Positions 16,777 through 27,205 are shown, counted from the first letter of the stretch. The stretch: 64,000 nt of DNA from Streptomyces sp. CB02959 (GCF_002803155.1 NZ_NNBP01000022.1:1-64000), one strand, 5' to 3'. Notes: a model not told the origin generated them from the sequence alone. Program-made: numbers and translations.

Positions 16777-17978
16777 TCCGTGATCGTTCCTCGCAGATAG
16801 CCGGCGGCGTGCGCGGCGCGCTCACGCACGTCCGCCAGGTCGTCGCCGTAGGTGTTGACGTGCCCGACCTTGCGGCCCGGCTTCACGTCCTTGCCGTACA
16901 TGTGAATCTTCAACTGCGGATCGCGGGCCATGCAATGGAGGTAGGCCGCATACATGTCCGGGTAGTCGCCGCCGAGGACGTTGGCCATCACCGTCCAGCG
17001 GGCGCGCGGGCGCGGGTCGCCGAGCGGGAGGTCGAGGACGGCCCGGACGTGGTTGGCGAACTGCGAGGTGATCGCGCCGTCCTGGGTCCAGTGGCCGGAG
17101 TTGTGCGGGCGCATGGCCAGCTCGTTGACGAGGACGGCGGGGGTGCCGTCGGCGTCCCGGACCTCGAACAGCTCGACCGCGAGGTGCCCGACGACGCCGA
17201 GTTCGTCAGCGATCCGCAGGGCGAGCTGCTGGGCGTGGGTGGAGAGCTCGTCGGAGAGGTCGGGGGCCGGGGCGATCACGGTGTCGCAGACGCCGTCGAC
17301 CTGCTGGGACTCCACGACCGGGTAGGCGACGGCCTGGCCGTGCGGGGAGCGGACGACGTTGGCGGCGAGTTCGCGGACGAAGGGGACCTTCTCCTCCGCC
17401 AGGACGGGCACGCCGGCGAGGAACGGTTCCGCCGCCTCCTTGGAGGAACGTACGACCCAGACGCCCTTGCCGTCATAGCCCCCGCGGACGGTCTTGAGGA
17501 CCACCGGGAAGCCGCCCGACCCGTCGCCCGGCCACCGCCCCTCGACGAGGCGCTCCGCGCCGCCCTCGCTGATCTCGGCCGCGAACCGCTCCACGTCGGC
17601 CGGGTCGGACACGATGCGGTGGCGCGGGCAGGGCACGCCGACGGCGTCCAGCTTGGCCCGCATCACGCCCTTGTCCTGGGCGTGCACCAGCGCGTCCGGG
17701 CCGGGGCGCACGGGGATGCCCTCGGCCTCCAGCGCCCGCAAGTGCGCGGTGGGGACGTGCTCGTGATCGAAGGTGATGACATCGCAGCCGCGGGCGAAGG
17801 CGCGCAGGGTGTCCAGATCTCGGTAGTCGCCGACGACTACTTCGCTGACCACCTGAGCCGCCGAGTCCTGCGGGGTGTCACTGAGGAGCTTGAACTTGAT
17901 GCCGAGGGGGATACCCGCCTCGTGGGTCATACGGGCGAGCTGACCGCCGCCGACCATGCCGACTACCGGGAACGTCAC
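16773..17978 (-). CDS. purK: 5-(carboxyamino)imidazole ribonucleotide synthase
   Basis: A 401-aa ATP-grasp enzyme that makes N5-CAIR from AIR, ATP and bicarbonate. The N-terminal pre-ATP-grasp part starts VVGMVGGGQLARMTHEA. The ATP-grasp core shows VVLKTVRGGYDGKGVWVV, VLAEEKVPFVRELA, and the late VNELAMRPHNSGHWTQDG with the conserved N-E-x-RPHNSGH metal/ATP-binding block. It ends with the usual HMYGKDVKPGRKVGHVN. The start is a GTG at 17978. Its stop overlaps purE, giving strict coupling of the two consecutive steps. It is the first gene of the purK-purE-dipeptidase operon. Confidence 0.95.
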   Translation of the reverse strand: MTFPVVGMVGGGQLARMTHEAGIPLGIKFKLLSDTPQDSAAQVVSEVVVGDYRDLDTLRAFARGCDVITFDHEHVPTAHLRALEAEGIPVRPGPDALVHAQDKGVMRAKLDAVGVPCPRHRIVSDPADVERFAAEISEGGAERLVEGRWPGDGSGGFPVVLKTVRGGYDGKGVWVVRSSKEAAEPFLAGVPVLAEEKVPFVRELAANVVRSPHGQAVAYPVVESQQVDGVCDTVIAPAPDLSDELSTHAQQLALRIADELGVVGHLAVELFEVRDADGTPAVLVNELAMRPHNSGHWTQDGAITSQFANHVRAVLDLPLGDPRPRARWTVMANVLGGDYPDMYAAYLHCMARDPQLKIHMYGKDVKPGRKVGHVNTYGDDLADVRERAAHAAGYLRGTITE

Positions 17979-18139
17979 GCCCCCAGGGTAGCCGCCCGGC
18001 AGTCGTGCACCCGACCCGCACTTGGAGGATCATCCGAGAGCAGGCGTTCGAGGGTGATCGGGAAGTTCCATCACCGCGGTGAGGTTCCGGGGCCGGCGGC
18101 GAACGTTTCCGGCCCGGCCCGGCGATAGGGGGAGGCCGC

Positions 18140-18571
18140 ATGGAGAGCGGCGACATAACGAGGAGCTCCCGGGCGCTGGTGACCGTCGTCGCCGTCGCCG
18201 CACTGCTGATCGCCCTGTACACGGTGGTCAGCCAGCTGTCCGGGCCGGAGGTGTACGGCCCCGGCGACACCGAGATCGCGGTCTCCGCCGGCGACCGCTT
18301 CACCATCGAGGTCCCCGACGACCCCGACGACGGCTACCAGTGGATCGTCGCCGCCCCGCGACCGGATCCGGCCGTTCTGCGGGCCGGCGGCGACCGGGCC
18401 GCGCCCGGTGGACCGCCGCCACCCGACCACGGCTCCTCCCGGGCGCTGGACTTCGAGGCCGTCCACCCGGGCCGCACCGACCTGCGGTTGCTGCGCTGCC
18501 GGCGGTGCGCGGCGGGGGCCGCGGACGAGCCCGGGGCGCGCGCTCTCAACTTCCGGATCACGGTCGGCTGA
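18140..18571 (+). CDS. Membrane-anchored protein, possible I42 (chagasin-like) protease inhibitor
   Basis: A 143-aa protein with one N-terminal membrane segment (about residues 12-33) and an exported domain. The exported part resembles chagasin-type inhibitors of papain-like peptidases: GDRFTIEVPDDPDDGYQW is placed like the NPTTGY loop, and the end reads LDFEAVHPGRTDLRLLRC and LNFRITVG, like the final strands of that Ig-like fold. The exact NPTTG and RPW inhibitory motifs are not conserved, so inhibition is uncertain. Cysteines in LRCRRCAAG could form a local disulfide. ATG 18140 has GGGGGAGG upstream. The neighbours (purK divergent, GtrA downstream) give no functional hint. Confidence 0.65.
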   Translation: MESGDITRSSRALVTVVAVAALLIALYTVVSQLSGPEVYGPGDTEIAVSAGDRFTIEVPDDPDDGYQWIVAAPRPDPAVLRAGGDRAAPGGPPPPDHGSSRALDFEAVHPGRTDLRLLRCRRCAAGAADEPGARALNFRITVG

Positions 18572-18725
18572 CGGCCGGCCGCACCACCTGCCGTGACCGC
18601 ATTCATGCGCCCTGTCGCGGGACGGACCACCCCCGCACCGCGGCGTGGCGCACGTGGTTAGCATGAGGGTGCCTACCGGGTCGCCGGCCCGCCTACCGCC
18701 CACGACGGGGAGCTGAACGATCACC

Positions 18726-19235
18726 ATGAGTGAACGGAGCGCGCTGCGGTCGAGGCTGGAGGCGCTCACCCGGGAAATCATGAAGTTCGGTGCCGTCGGC
18801 GGCGCCGGGGTCGTGGTGAACTTCGCGGTCTTCAACCTCGTCCGGCACCTGACGGAGCTCCCGGTGGTCCGGGCGAGCATCGTGGCGACGGTGGTGGCCA
18901 CCGCCACCAACTACGTCGGCTACCGCTACTTCGCCTACCGGGACCGCGAAAAGCGCGGCCGGACCCGCGAGCTGACGCTGTTCCTGCTGTTCAGCGTGGT
19001 CGGCCTGGTCATCGAGAACGGCATTCTGTACACCGCGACCTACGGGTTCGACTGGGACAGCCCGCTGCAGAGCAACGTCTTCAAGTTCCTCGGCATAGGG
19101 ATCGCCACGCTCTTCCGCTTCTGGTCGTACCGCACCTGGGTCTTCCGGGCGCTGCCCGCCCGGGAGGCGGTGGAGACCGCCGAGTCGTTCCTGGCGGACG
19201 GCTCCCGGCTGCCGAGCGGCGCGGCCCGGAAGTAG
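18726..19235 (+). CDS. GtrA family membrane protein
   Basis: A 169-aa protein with four predicted membrane helices at about residues 20-40, 48-70, 84-106 and 117-137. It carries the GtrA-family pattern: KFGAVGGAGVVVNFAVFNLV at the start, NYVGYRYFAYR after helix 2, and a final FKFLGIGIATLFRFWSYRTWVF. Family members are thought to help move polyprenyl-phosphate-linked sugars across the membrane in polysaccharide or wall decoration. The ATG at 18726 follows GGGGAG at a slightly long spacing. The gene fits the envelope-polymer theme of the left half of the window. It converges with the histidine kinase gene 25 bp away. Confidence 0.85.
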   Translation: MSERSALRSRLEALTREIMKFGAVGGAGVVVNFAVFNLVRHLTELPVVRASIVATVVATATNYVGYRYFAYRDREKRGRTRELTLFLLFSVVGLVIENGILYTATYGFDWDSPLQSNVFKFLGIGIATLFRFWSYRTWVFRALPAREAVETAESFLADGSRLPSGAARK

Positions 19236-19259
19236 GTTCCGCCCACCGCCCGGTGGGGC

Positions 19260-20507
19260 TCACTCCTCGGTGGGCTCGCCCTCCCGGGCCAGGAAGAGCG
19301 CGAAGACCGGCGGGTGCTGCTGGAGGAGCTCCAGGCGGCCGCCGTCCGCCTCGGCCAGGTCGCGGGCGACGGCGAGCCCCAGGCCGGTGGAGTTGCGGCC
19401 GGAGACGGTCCGCTCGAAGACCCGCGAGCCGAGGTCCGGCGGGACCCCGGGGCCGGCGTCGGTGACCTCGACGACCGCCTGGTTGCCGGTGACGCGGGTA
19501 CGCAGCGCGACCGTGCCGTCGCCGTGCATCAGGGAGTTCTCGATCAGGGTGGCCAGCACCTGGGCGACCGCGCCCGGGGTGCCGACGGCCCGCAGGCCCT
19601 TCTTGCCGGAGCGGACGATGGCCCGTCCGGCGCTGCGGTAGGCCGGGCGCCACTCCTCGATCTGCTGCTTGACCACCTCGTCCAGGTCGAAGGCGACCGC
19701 CGAGCCGGTGCGCGGGTCCCGGGAATTGGTCAGCAGCCGCTGCACCACGTCCGTCAGCCGCTCCACCTGGGCCAGTGCGATGGTGGCCTCTTCCTTCACG
19801 GTGTCCGGGTCGTCGGTGAGGGTGATCTCCTCCAGCCGCATGGACAGCGCGGTGAGCGGGGTGCGCAGCTGGTGGGAGGCGTCGGCGGCGAGCCGGCGCT
19901 CGGCGGTGAGCATCCGGGCGATCCGCTCGGCGCTGGCGTCCAGGACGTCGGCGACCCGGTCCAGCTCCTGGACGCCGTAGCGGCGGTGGCGGGGCCGGGG
20001 GTCGCCGGAGCCGAGCCGCTCGGCGGTCTCGGCGAGGTCGGTGAGGGGGGCGGTGAGCCGGCGGGCCTGCCGGATGGCGAGCACCACGGCCGCCAGGATC
20101 GCCAGCAGGGCGACGGCGAGGATCACCAGCAGGGTCCGGCCGATCTCCGCGCTGACCGTGGAGCGGGACTCCTGGACGATGACCGATTCGCCTTGGTCGC
20201 CGCGCACCTCCGACTCGATCACGTCGCCGGCCGGGCGCTGCCCGATCTCGATCTTCGGCTTGCCGGGCACCTTGATCTCGGCGTAGCGGTGCACGGTGAT
20301 CTGTTCGGAGAGGATCTCCGGGGTGATCTTCTCGCCGCTGCCCAGCCGGCTCTCCACTATCCCGACCAGTCGGACCGCCTCGGAGGCCACGCTCTCCTGT
20401 GCGCCGGACTGAATGGTGCGGGTCTCGACGATCACCAAGGAGACGCCGAAGACGGCGATGACGACGAGCACCACGGCGAGCGTGGAGTTGATCAGTCGGC
20501 GGCGCAC
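19260..20507 (-). CDS. Sensor histidine kinase
   Basis: A 415-aa membrane kinase, partner of the response regulator 6 bp upstream. It has an N-terminal helix (about 8-28), an extracytoplasmic sensor region of about 95 residues, a second helix (about 122-145), then a HAMP linker. The DHp domain holds ASHQLRTPLTAL with the phosphorylated His near residue 212. The ATP-binding domain shows LIENSLMHG (N box), VTDAGPGVPPD (G1) and STGLGLAVARDLAEADGG (G2). The start is GTG at 20507. The sensor region is rich in Glu and Lys and offers no recognisable ligand-binding fold. It most likely responds to envelope conditions, but that is only context-based. Confidence 0.92.
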   Translation of the reverse strand: MRRRLINSTLAVVLVVIAVFGVSLVIVETRTIQSGAQESVASEAVRLVGIVESRLGSGEKITPEILSEQITVHRYAEIKVPGKPKIEIGQRPAGDVIESEVRGDQGESVIVQESRSTVSAEIGRTLLVILAVALLAILAAVVLAIRQARRLTAPLTDLAETAERLGSGDPRPRHRRYGVQELDRVADVLDASAERIARMLTAERRLAADASHQLRTPLTALSMRLEEITLTDDPDTVKEEATIALAQVERLTDVVQRLLTNSRDPRTGSAVAFDLDEVVKQQIEEWRPAYRSAGRAIVRSGKKGLRAVGTPGAVAQVLATLIENSLMHGDGTVALRTRVTGNQAVVEVTDAGPGVPPDLGSRVFERTVSGRNSTGLGLAVARDLAEADGGRLELLQQHPPVFALFLAREGEPTEE

Positions 20508-20513
20508 GGGCCC

Positions 20514-21194
20514 CTAGCTCTTCTCGAAGCGGAAGCCGACCCCGCGGACGGTGGCGATGTACCGGGGGTTGGCGGCGTCGTCCCCGAGCTTCTTGCGGAG
20601 CCAGGAGATGTGCATGTCCAGCGTCTTGGTGGACGACCACCAGGTGGTGTCCCAGACCTCGCGCATCAGCTGGTCGCGGGTGACGACCCGGCCGGCGTCC
20701 CGCACCAGGACCCGCAGCAGGTCGAATTCCTTCGCGGTGAGCTGGAGTTCCTCGTCGCCCATCCAGGCGCGGTGCGACTCGACGTCGATCCGCACGCCGT
20801 GGGTGGCGGGCGGCTGCTGGGGCTCGGCGGTGGAGCCGCGGCGCAGCAGGGCCCGGACCCGGGCGAGCAACTCGGCGAGCCGGAAGGGCTTGGTGACGTA
20901 GTCGTCCGCGCCGGCGTCCAGGCCGACGACGGTGTCCACCTCGTCGGCGCGGGCGGTCAGCACCAGGATCGGGAAGGAATGGCCTTCGTTGCGCAGCCGG
21001 CGACAGACCTCAAGACCGTCCATACCGGGCAGCCCCAGATCCAGGACCACGAGGTCGATGTTGCCCTGGAGACCGGCGTCGAGTGCCGTCGGGCCGTCCT
21101 CACGCACCTCGACGTCGTAACCCTCGCGGCGCAGGGCGCGGGCGAGCGGCTCCGAGATGGACGCGTCATCCTCGGCGAGCAGTACACGGGTCAT
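20514..21194 (-). CDS. OmpR/PhoB-family response regulator
   Basis: A 226-aa DNA-binding regulator. The receiver domain (1-118) has the acidic pair LAEDD, the phosphorylated D52 in VVLDLGLPGMDG, T80 and K102 in VTKPF. The C-terminal winged helix (about 130-225) reads LTAKEFDLLRVLVRDAGRVV, then KTLDMHISWLRKKLGDD and ending IATVRGVGFRFEKS, typical of Trans_reg_C. The ATG at 21194 gives the standard family length. It is transcribed ahead of its kinase with a 6-bp gap. The nearby imperfect repeat around 21348-21370 could be its binding site for autoregulation or for control of the divergent peptide transporter; this needs testing. Confidence 0.93.
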   Translation of the reverse strand: MTRVLLAEDDASISEPLARALRREGYDVEVREDGPTALDAGLQGNIDLVVLDLGLPGMDGLEVCRRLRNEGHSFPILVLTARADEVDTVVGLDAGADDYVTKPFRLAELLARVRALLRRGSTAEPQQPPATHGVRIDVESHRAWMGDEELQLTAKEFDLLRVLVRDAGRVVTRDQLMREVWDTTWWSSTKTLDMHISWLRKKLGDDAANPRYIATVRGVGFRFEKS

Positions 21195-21689
21195 GGGCCG
21201 ATGGTAGTCCGATGTACCGACAGGAAGGGGCGGACCAGCACGGATGGGCGACAGCGGGTCCGTTCTGCGCCCGCTCACGCGCCTGAGCCGGGGGCGCGCG
21301 GGCGTGGGCACGGTCGCACGGACGGCCTCAAACGGTTCCCTGCGCGAGTGTGAGCGTTCTCTCACCACTCCCCCCGGGCCGCCGAGCGGACGTATTGTGT
21401 CCGGAACGTCCAGCGCACAACCACCGGGACGATGGCGCAGAACTCGAAGCCATCGGTCCTTGTTGTGTGTGGGGCTGGTACCCCCAGCCCCTGACACAGT
21501 GAAAGACCTGTCGACCGGGTCCGCCGGCCGCGCTGTCGCGGCACGGGGGCGTGGATCCCGGTGTTCGGCCTCCCGTCGACCCTCCTCGTGTGGGACGAAC
21601 CTCCCGGACGTGGGGGGCGGGCGGTGCCGGTCATCCCCACACGGGCGCGCACCGACTCTCGGACGCGTCCCGAGAAGCAAGGAACCACC
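21195..21689. promoter_or_regulatory. 495-bp divergent intergenic region with structured leader before peptide transporter
   Basis: No gene is convincing here. It should contain promoters for the response regulator (left) and the peptide transporter (right). Three signals stand out. GTGAG/CTCAC arms at 21350-21365 look like an operator. A hairpin at 21471-21491 has GGGGCTGG and CCAGCCCC arms. A small hairpin (TCTCGG/CCGAGA, about 21657-21676) lies just before the transporter ribosome-binding region. About 190 bp of GC-rich, hairpin-prone leader precedes the transporter ATG, longer than most leaders in this window. Confidence 0.45.
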
Positions 21690-23219
<1,530 letters not shown>

Positions 23220-23240
23220 TCGGTCCCCGATAGGGGAAAG

Positions 23241-23273
23241 AGGGCCCGGCACGCTGGTTGCGTGCCGGGCCCT
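23241..23273. terminator. Hairpin after peptide transporter
   Basis: AGGGCCCGGCACGC (23241-23254) pairs perfectly over 14 bp with 23260-23273 across a 5-base loop. It is 21 bp after the transporter stop and 40 bp from the convergent surface-protein stop at 23313, so it likely serves both directions. Confidence 0.8.
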
Positions 23274-23312
23274 TCCGTATGTCCGGGGCCTCGTGGCCCC
23301 GGTTCCAGGGCG

Positions 23313-24758
23313 TCAGCGGCGCAGCCGCCGCGGGGCGAAGGTGAAGACCGCGGCGCCGAGCAGGACGACGGTGCCGGCGAGCACGCCGAGGGCGGTCAGC
23401 GCGCCGTGGTCGTCCGCGCCGGTCTGGGCGAGGCCGCCGGCGCTGCCGCTGCCGCCGGACACGCTGGCCGGTCCGGCCGCGCCGCTCCCGGAGGACGCGC
23501 CGCCCGCCGAGCCGCCCGAGGTGCCGCCGGGCTGGGCGGCGGTGTCCAGGGCGAGCGAGACCCCGGGGTCCTTCTCCGGGGTGCAGGTGGTGGTCGTGCC
23601 GAGGGCGTTGACGGTGAGGACGCCCGGGGTGAGCGTCGCCTTGCCGGTGGCACCGGGCTTGTAGGTGCCCTTGAGGTCGGGGATCGCGATGGGCTGGCCG
23701 GCCTTGATGGGCTGGGCGTTGGTGGGACCCTCCACCTTGGCGGAGCCCTTGTCGGCGCCGCCCACCTTCACGTCCATCGACGGTTTGACCGAGCCCTTGG
23801 GGATGTCGGCCGGGCTGTCCATGACGGACTTGGCGAAGTGCACCGTCAGGTCGTAGGCGCCGCTCTTCTTGACGGCGTTGATCTGGACCGGCGAGGTGGC
23901 CTTCTTGTCGCCGATGGGCGTCTTGCAGGCGTAGGGGACCTGCACCTCCTTGCCCTTGTACGCGGTGCCGTCGGGGTCGCCGCCCGAGCCGCCCGAGCCG
24001 CCGGTGGAGCCGGAGGCGCCGGAGGTGCCGCCGCTGGTGCCCGCGCTGCCGCCGCCGGTGGTCGCGCCACCGGAGCCGGTACCGCCGGAGCTGGTGCCGC
24101 CGGCGGTCGTCCCGCCGCTGGTGGTGCCACCGCTGGCCGTCCCGCCGGTGGTCGTCCCGCCGGTGGAGCCTCCGCCGCTCGTCACCTTGATGGTGACCGC
24201 CGGGGGCACCGCCTCCTTGGGCGTGCACTTGGTGTCCGTGGAGATCGGCTTGTTGACGTTGATGTTGTACGCACCGGGCGTCAGCGTGACCTCTCCTGGT
24301 GCGGTGAGCTTCAGCGTGCCCTTCATGGCGGACAGCTTCATCGGGCTGTTCTTCGGGATCGGCGGGTTCTGCCGCGGGCCCTGCACGGCCAGGTCCCCGG
24401 TCTGCACCCCTGCGACCTTGACCGTGCCGGTCGGCTGGACGGTGTCCTTGGCCAGGTCGAGGATGCCGGGGTTCTGGGAGGCCGCCTGGACCGTCGTCCA
24501 GACCACCTCGACCGCGTCGCCGACCTTGGCGGTGGCGGGCGCGGTCACCTCCACCTTGGTGGTGCCCTCGACGGGCGGCAGCCCCGAGATCGGCGGCGGC
24601 AGGCACTCCGTCCGGTATGCCACGTCGGCCGCCTGGGCGGTCCCGGCGGCGGTGACCACGCCCGCCCCCGCGAGGACCAGCGCGGCCACCGCGGCGGTGC
24701 CCGCTCGTCTGCGTTGTCCGGTCGGCCTGGTGGGCCGGGTCAGCCTCATCAACGTCAT
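23313..24758 (-). CDS. Sortase-anchored surface protein with two paired-cysteine domains (LAQTG)
   Basis: A 481-aa cell-wall protein. A signal peptide (about 1-43, ending AQA) is followed by two related domains. Domain 1 (about 45-187) runs from C52 to C178 and domain 2 (about 263-400) from C278 to C392. Each opens with a Cys near a Pro and closes with CTP, after a strand resembling LTPGxxNxNxx or LTVNALGTTTTC. A Gly/Ser/Thr linker (about 193-262) joins them and a second precedes the sorting signal. The end has LAQTG (443-447), a hydrophobic helix and RRLRR, a class E-type sortase signal. ATG 24758 overlaps the previous stop; GTG 24761 is equally possible. It is the last gene of a four-gene operon. 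The domain family is unknown to me by function. Confidence 0.82.
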   Translation of the reverse strand: MTLMRLTRPTRPTGQRRRAGTAAVAALVLAGAGVVTAAGTAQAADVAYRTECLPPPISGLPPVEGTTKVEVTAPATAKVGDAVEVVWTTVQAASQNPGILDLAKDTVQPTGTVKVAGVQTGDLAVQGPRQNPPIPKNSPMKLSAMKGTLKLTAPGEVTLTPGAYNINVNKPISTDTKCTPKEAVPPAVTIKVTSGGGSTGGTTTGGTASGGTTSGGTTAGGTSSGGTGSGGATTGGGSAGTSGGTSGASGSTGGSGGSGGDPDGTAYKGKEVQVPYACKTPIGDKKATSPVQINAVKKSGAYDLTVHFAKSVMDSPADIPKGSVKPSMDVKVGGADKGSAKVEGPTNAQPIKAGQPIAIPDLKGTYKPGATGKATLTPGVLTVNALGTTTTCTPEKDPGVSLALDTAAQPGGTSGGSAGGASSGSGAAGPASVSGGSGSAGGLAQTGADDHGALTALGVLAGTVVLLGAAVFTFAPRRLRR

Positions 24759-26062
24759 CACGCGGAACCTTTCGAGGGGGGTTGTCCGGTTGATGTGGTG
24801 GACGGTGCGGTGTCCGGGGTGAACCACGGCAGGGCGGTGGTGCCGTCCGGTGCGGTGCCGGGGTCCGTGCCGTGCTGGTCCTGCTGTTGGTCCTGCTGCC
24901 GGCGCTCGGGCTGGTTCCTGCGCCGGTCCCTGGTGGTGCGCCGGGCGTGCGGACGGTGCGGGGTCCTGGCGGGGCGGACGGTGGTGCGCGGGCGGGGCGG
25001 GCGGACGCGGTCGACGACCGCCATCCCGATCCGGAACACCGCCGTCGGCACGACCACGCACAGCAGCACCCAGAAGAGCGTCACGCCCCACGGCCGGCCG
25101 ACCTCCCACGGCTGCTCGACCAGCAGCTTGCCGCCGTACTTGAGGGAGACCAGGTAGTCCCCGTGCGCCCCGGCGGCCAGCTCCACCGGGAGCCTGACCT
25201 CGGCCTTCCGTCCGGCGGGGACGGTCCCCCGCCACTGCTGGTCCTCCCATTGGGGCGCGAAGACGCCGTGCGAGGTACCGACCTGGAAGACCGGGTCCTT
25301 GGCCGGCGCCGAGCCCAAGTTGCCGACCGTGACGGTCAGTTCGCGCTGCGGCGGGGCGCCGAACCAGGTGAGCAGTCCGCTGCTGCCGGTCAGCCGGGGC
25401 TGCGCCAGGACGGCCAGCCGACCGGCGCTGACGTCCTGCGGCAGCGGCGCGACCGGGTGCCCGGCCACCTTGAACGGGGCGTCCGCGGCGGCCGCCGGAC
25501 CGGTCACGGTCGCCACGTGCACCACGCAGGGGCAGGGCTTGGGCGGTTCGGCGACCGGCAGCGGCTTGCTGAACGCGCCCCGGTCGTCGGTGGTGACGGC
25601 CCGCCCGTCGCCGTTGGCGCAGGAGTTGGTGCCGCCGATCATGTTCTGTCCGCAGATCAGCAGCGTCAGCAGGGTGTGCGGGCGCCAGCCCCGCCCGGTG
25701 ACGGTGACGCTGCCGCCGGTGCCCGCCTCCTTCTGGGAGACCGCCGCGGAGGGCGCGCCGCCGGCCGGGTCGGCGCGTGCGGCCGGGGCGGGCAGGCCGG
25801 GCAGCAGGACCGGGAACAGGGCCAGTGCCAGGGCGAGGGCCGCGCGCAGGACGGGCGGACGGTGACGCCACCCGGCCCGGTTGCCGGTCGGCCGACCGGC
25901 CCGGCCCGCGGCGTCCACCCCTGACCGGGCGTCAGTCTCCCTCCCTGTCCCTGTCCTTGCCCCTGCCCCTGTCGGCGCCGTCTCCCGCTCGCCCTTGCCG
26001 CCGGTCCCGTCGTTCTCACCGCTCCGGCGGCTCTCGCCGTTCCCGCCCGTCTCACCGTTCAC
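24758..26062 (-). CDS. Membrane-tethered surface protein with Ig-like, cysteine-rich domain
   Basis: A 434-aa protein not clearly assigned to a named family. About 70 low-complexity Gly/Glu/Thr/Arg residues precede a signal or anchor helix (about 71-91, APAARA at 97), so the true start may be later, for example at the in-frame GTG near residue 49. The first exported domain begins SVTVTGRGWRPHTLL and carries cysteines in LICGQNM, TNSCANG and PCPCVVHV, recalling neocarzinostatin-like Ig folds. A second beta-rich domain follows (LTVTVGNLGSAPAKDP). A C-terminal helix (about 321-347) and a basic, Gln-rich cytoplasmic tail end the protein. The GTG start overlaps the upstream stop (GTGA, 26059-26062) and its own TGA overlaps the next start, so expression is tightly coupled. 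Confidence 0.75.
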   Translation of the reverse strand: MNGETGGNGESRRSGENDGTGGKGERETAPTGAGARTGTGRETDARSGVDAAGRAGRPTGNRAGWRHRPPVLRAALALALALFPVLLPGLPAPAARADPAGGAPSAAVSQKEAGTGGSVTVTGRGWRPHTLLTLLICGQNMIGGTNSCANGDGRAVTTDDRGAFSKPLPVAEPPKPCPCVVHVATVTGPAAAADAPFKVAGHPVAPLPQDVSAGRLAVLAQPRLTGSSGLLTWFGAPPQRELTVTVGNLGSAPAKDPVFQVGTSHGVFAPQWEDQQWRGTVPAGRKAEVRLPVELAAGAHGDYLVSLKYGGKLLVEQPWEVGRPWGVTLFWVLLCVVVPTAVFRIGMAVVDRVRPPRPRTTVRPARTPHRPHARRTTRDRRRNQPERRQQDQQQDQHGTDPGTAPDGTTALPWFTPDTAPSTTSTGQPPSKGSA

Positions 26063-27186
26063 CCGCGCACCCCTGATCCCGTCCTCGCGGCCGCCGTGGT
26101 GGGCCCCGTCCCGTCCGTCCCGTCCGTGCTGCCCGTGCTGCCCGTACTGCCCGTACTGCCCGTACTGCTCGTCCCGCTTCTGCTGCCGGTCCGGTCCGCC
26201 CTGTCCGTTCGCTCCGTCCTGGTTCCGCTCGCCCGCCGTGCGCCGTCGGTGGTCCGGGACTCGGGCCGGGCCGGCGGGCCGCCGCCACCGTCGTCGGGTG
26301 CTCCGCCGGCTCCCGTACGGTCCGCGCGGCCGGTGCGTCCGCGGTGCCGGAGGACGGCCCAGCCGCCCCCGCCCGCCGCCAGGAGGAGCAGCAGCGCGGC
26401 GCCCGCGCCCCAAGGGGCGGCGGTGTACCGGGCGGTGGCGGTGTCCCGCGCGCCGCCCGCCGCGGTCGCGGTGAGCCGTACGTCCGCCGCGTCCAGGGCG
26501 GGCGGATCGGGCCAGGTCTCGGTCCGGTCGACGCGGGCGCCGGGCGGGAGGACGTCCGGCAGGGGGCGGGCGGGCCGGTGCAGCAGCGGCCCGAAGAGGC
26601 CGTCGGCGCGGACCTCCAGGCGCGGCCGGAGGGCGGTGTTCCCGCGGTTGACCAGGGTGTAGTGGATGGTTGCGGTGCTCCCCTGCCGGGTCACCGAGAC
26701 GTGCTCGACGGTGAGCGCGGACAGCGTGGGCCCGGTCACCCGCAGCCGGAGCGGGATCCGGATCCGGGCGCCGGGCGCGGTGCCGGTCACGGTGAGCGTG
26801 CCGGGGCGGCTGCCGGGGGTGGCGGTGCCGGGCACGGTCAGCGTGAACGGCACGCTCGCCTGCGTCCGCGGCGGAACCGTCACCTCCGCCGTGCCGAACG
26901 CGAGCCGTGCCCCGGCGCCGTCTCCGGCCAGTCGTACGGTGACCGGCCGGTCGGACGGATTGCGGACGGCCAGCCGGTCGGTGAGCGCGGTGCCCGGTGG
27001 TCCCTCCAGGTAGTAGGACGTCCGGGCGGCCCCGGTCGGCGCGGCGGACCAGCCCGGTGGTGCGGGGGCGGACGGCCCGGCCGGTGCGGCGGCGGGCGGA
27101 CGGGCCGCGGCCGCCGCGGGGCACAGCAGGACGGCGGCGGCCGCGAGGGCGGCGCCGGTGGCCGCGGTGCGGGGACGGAACGGCAT
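26059..27186 (-). CDS. DUF916/WxL-interacting-like membrane protein
   Basis: A 375-aa exported protein with a signal peptide (to about residue 28), a beta-sandwich region of about 220 residues, one membrane helix (about 258-278) and a Ser/Gly/Thr/Asp/Arg-rich tail. The start of the mature part reads YYLEGPPGTALTDRLAVRN and NPSDRPVTVRL. That matches the opening strands of DUF916, the peptidoglycan-binding half of Firmicutes WxL-interacting proteins. The tail has a GST repeat from a 9-bp DNA repeat. The 19-bp gap from the upstream LPQTG gene and the GTGA overlap downstream place it in the middle of the surface operon. DUF916 assignment rests on motif reading, not a search. Confidence 0.75.
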   Translation of the reverse strand: MPFRPRTAATGAALAAAAVLLCPAAAAARPPAAAPAGPSAPAPPGWSAAPTGAARTSYYLEGPPGTALTDRLAVRNPSDRPVTVRLAGDGAGARLAFGTAEVTVPPRTQASVPFTLTVPGTATPGSRPGTLTVTGTAPGARIRIPLRLRVTGPTLSALTVEHVSVTRQGSTATIHYTLVNRGNTALRPRLEVRADGLFGPLLHRPARPLPDVLPPGARVDRTETWPDPPALDAADVRLTATAAGGARDTATARYTAAPWGAGAALLLLLAAGGGGWAVLRHRGRTGRADRTGAGGAPDDGGGGPPARPESRTTDGARRASGTRTERTDRADRTGSRSGTSSTGSTGSTGSTGSTDGTDGTGPTTAAARTGSGVRG

Positions 27187-27205
27187 CGGCGGCTCCCGGT
27201 GGGGG

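Noticed and set aside
15068..16825. An extended 585-residue dipeptidase
   Set aside because: The extra N-terminus is purE read in the wrong frame; homology starts at the GTG at 16243, which overlaps the purE stop.
24758..27124. A single 788-residue minus-strand protein spanning the surface operon
   Set aside because: Its N-terminal half is an out-of-frame Arg/Pro/Gly-rich reading of the DUF916-like gene; the GTG at 26062 overlapping the upstream stop is the better start.
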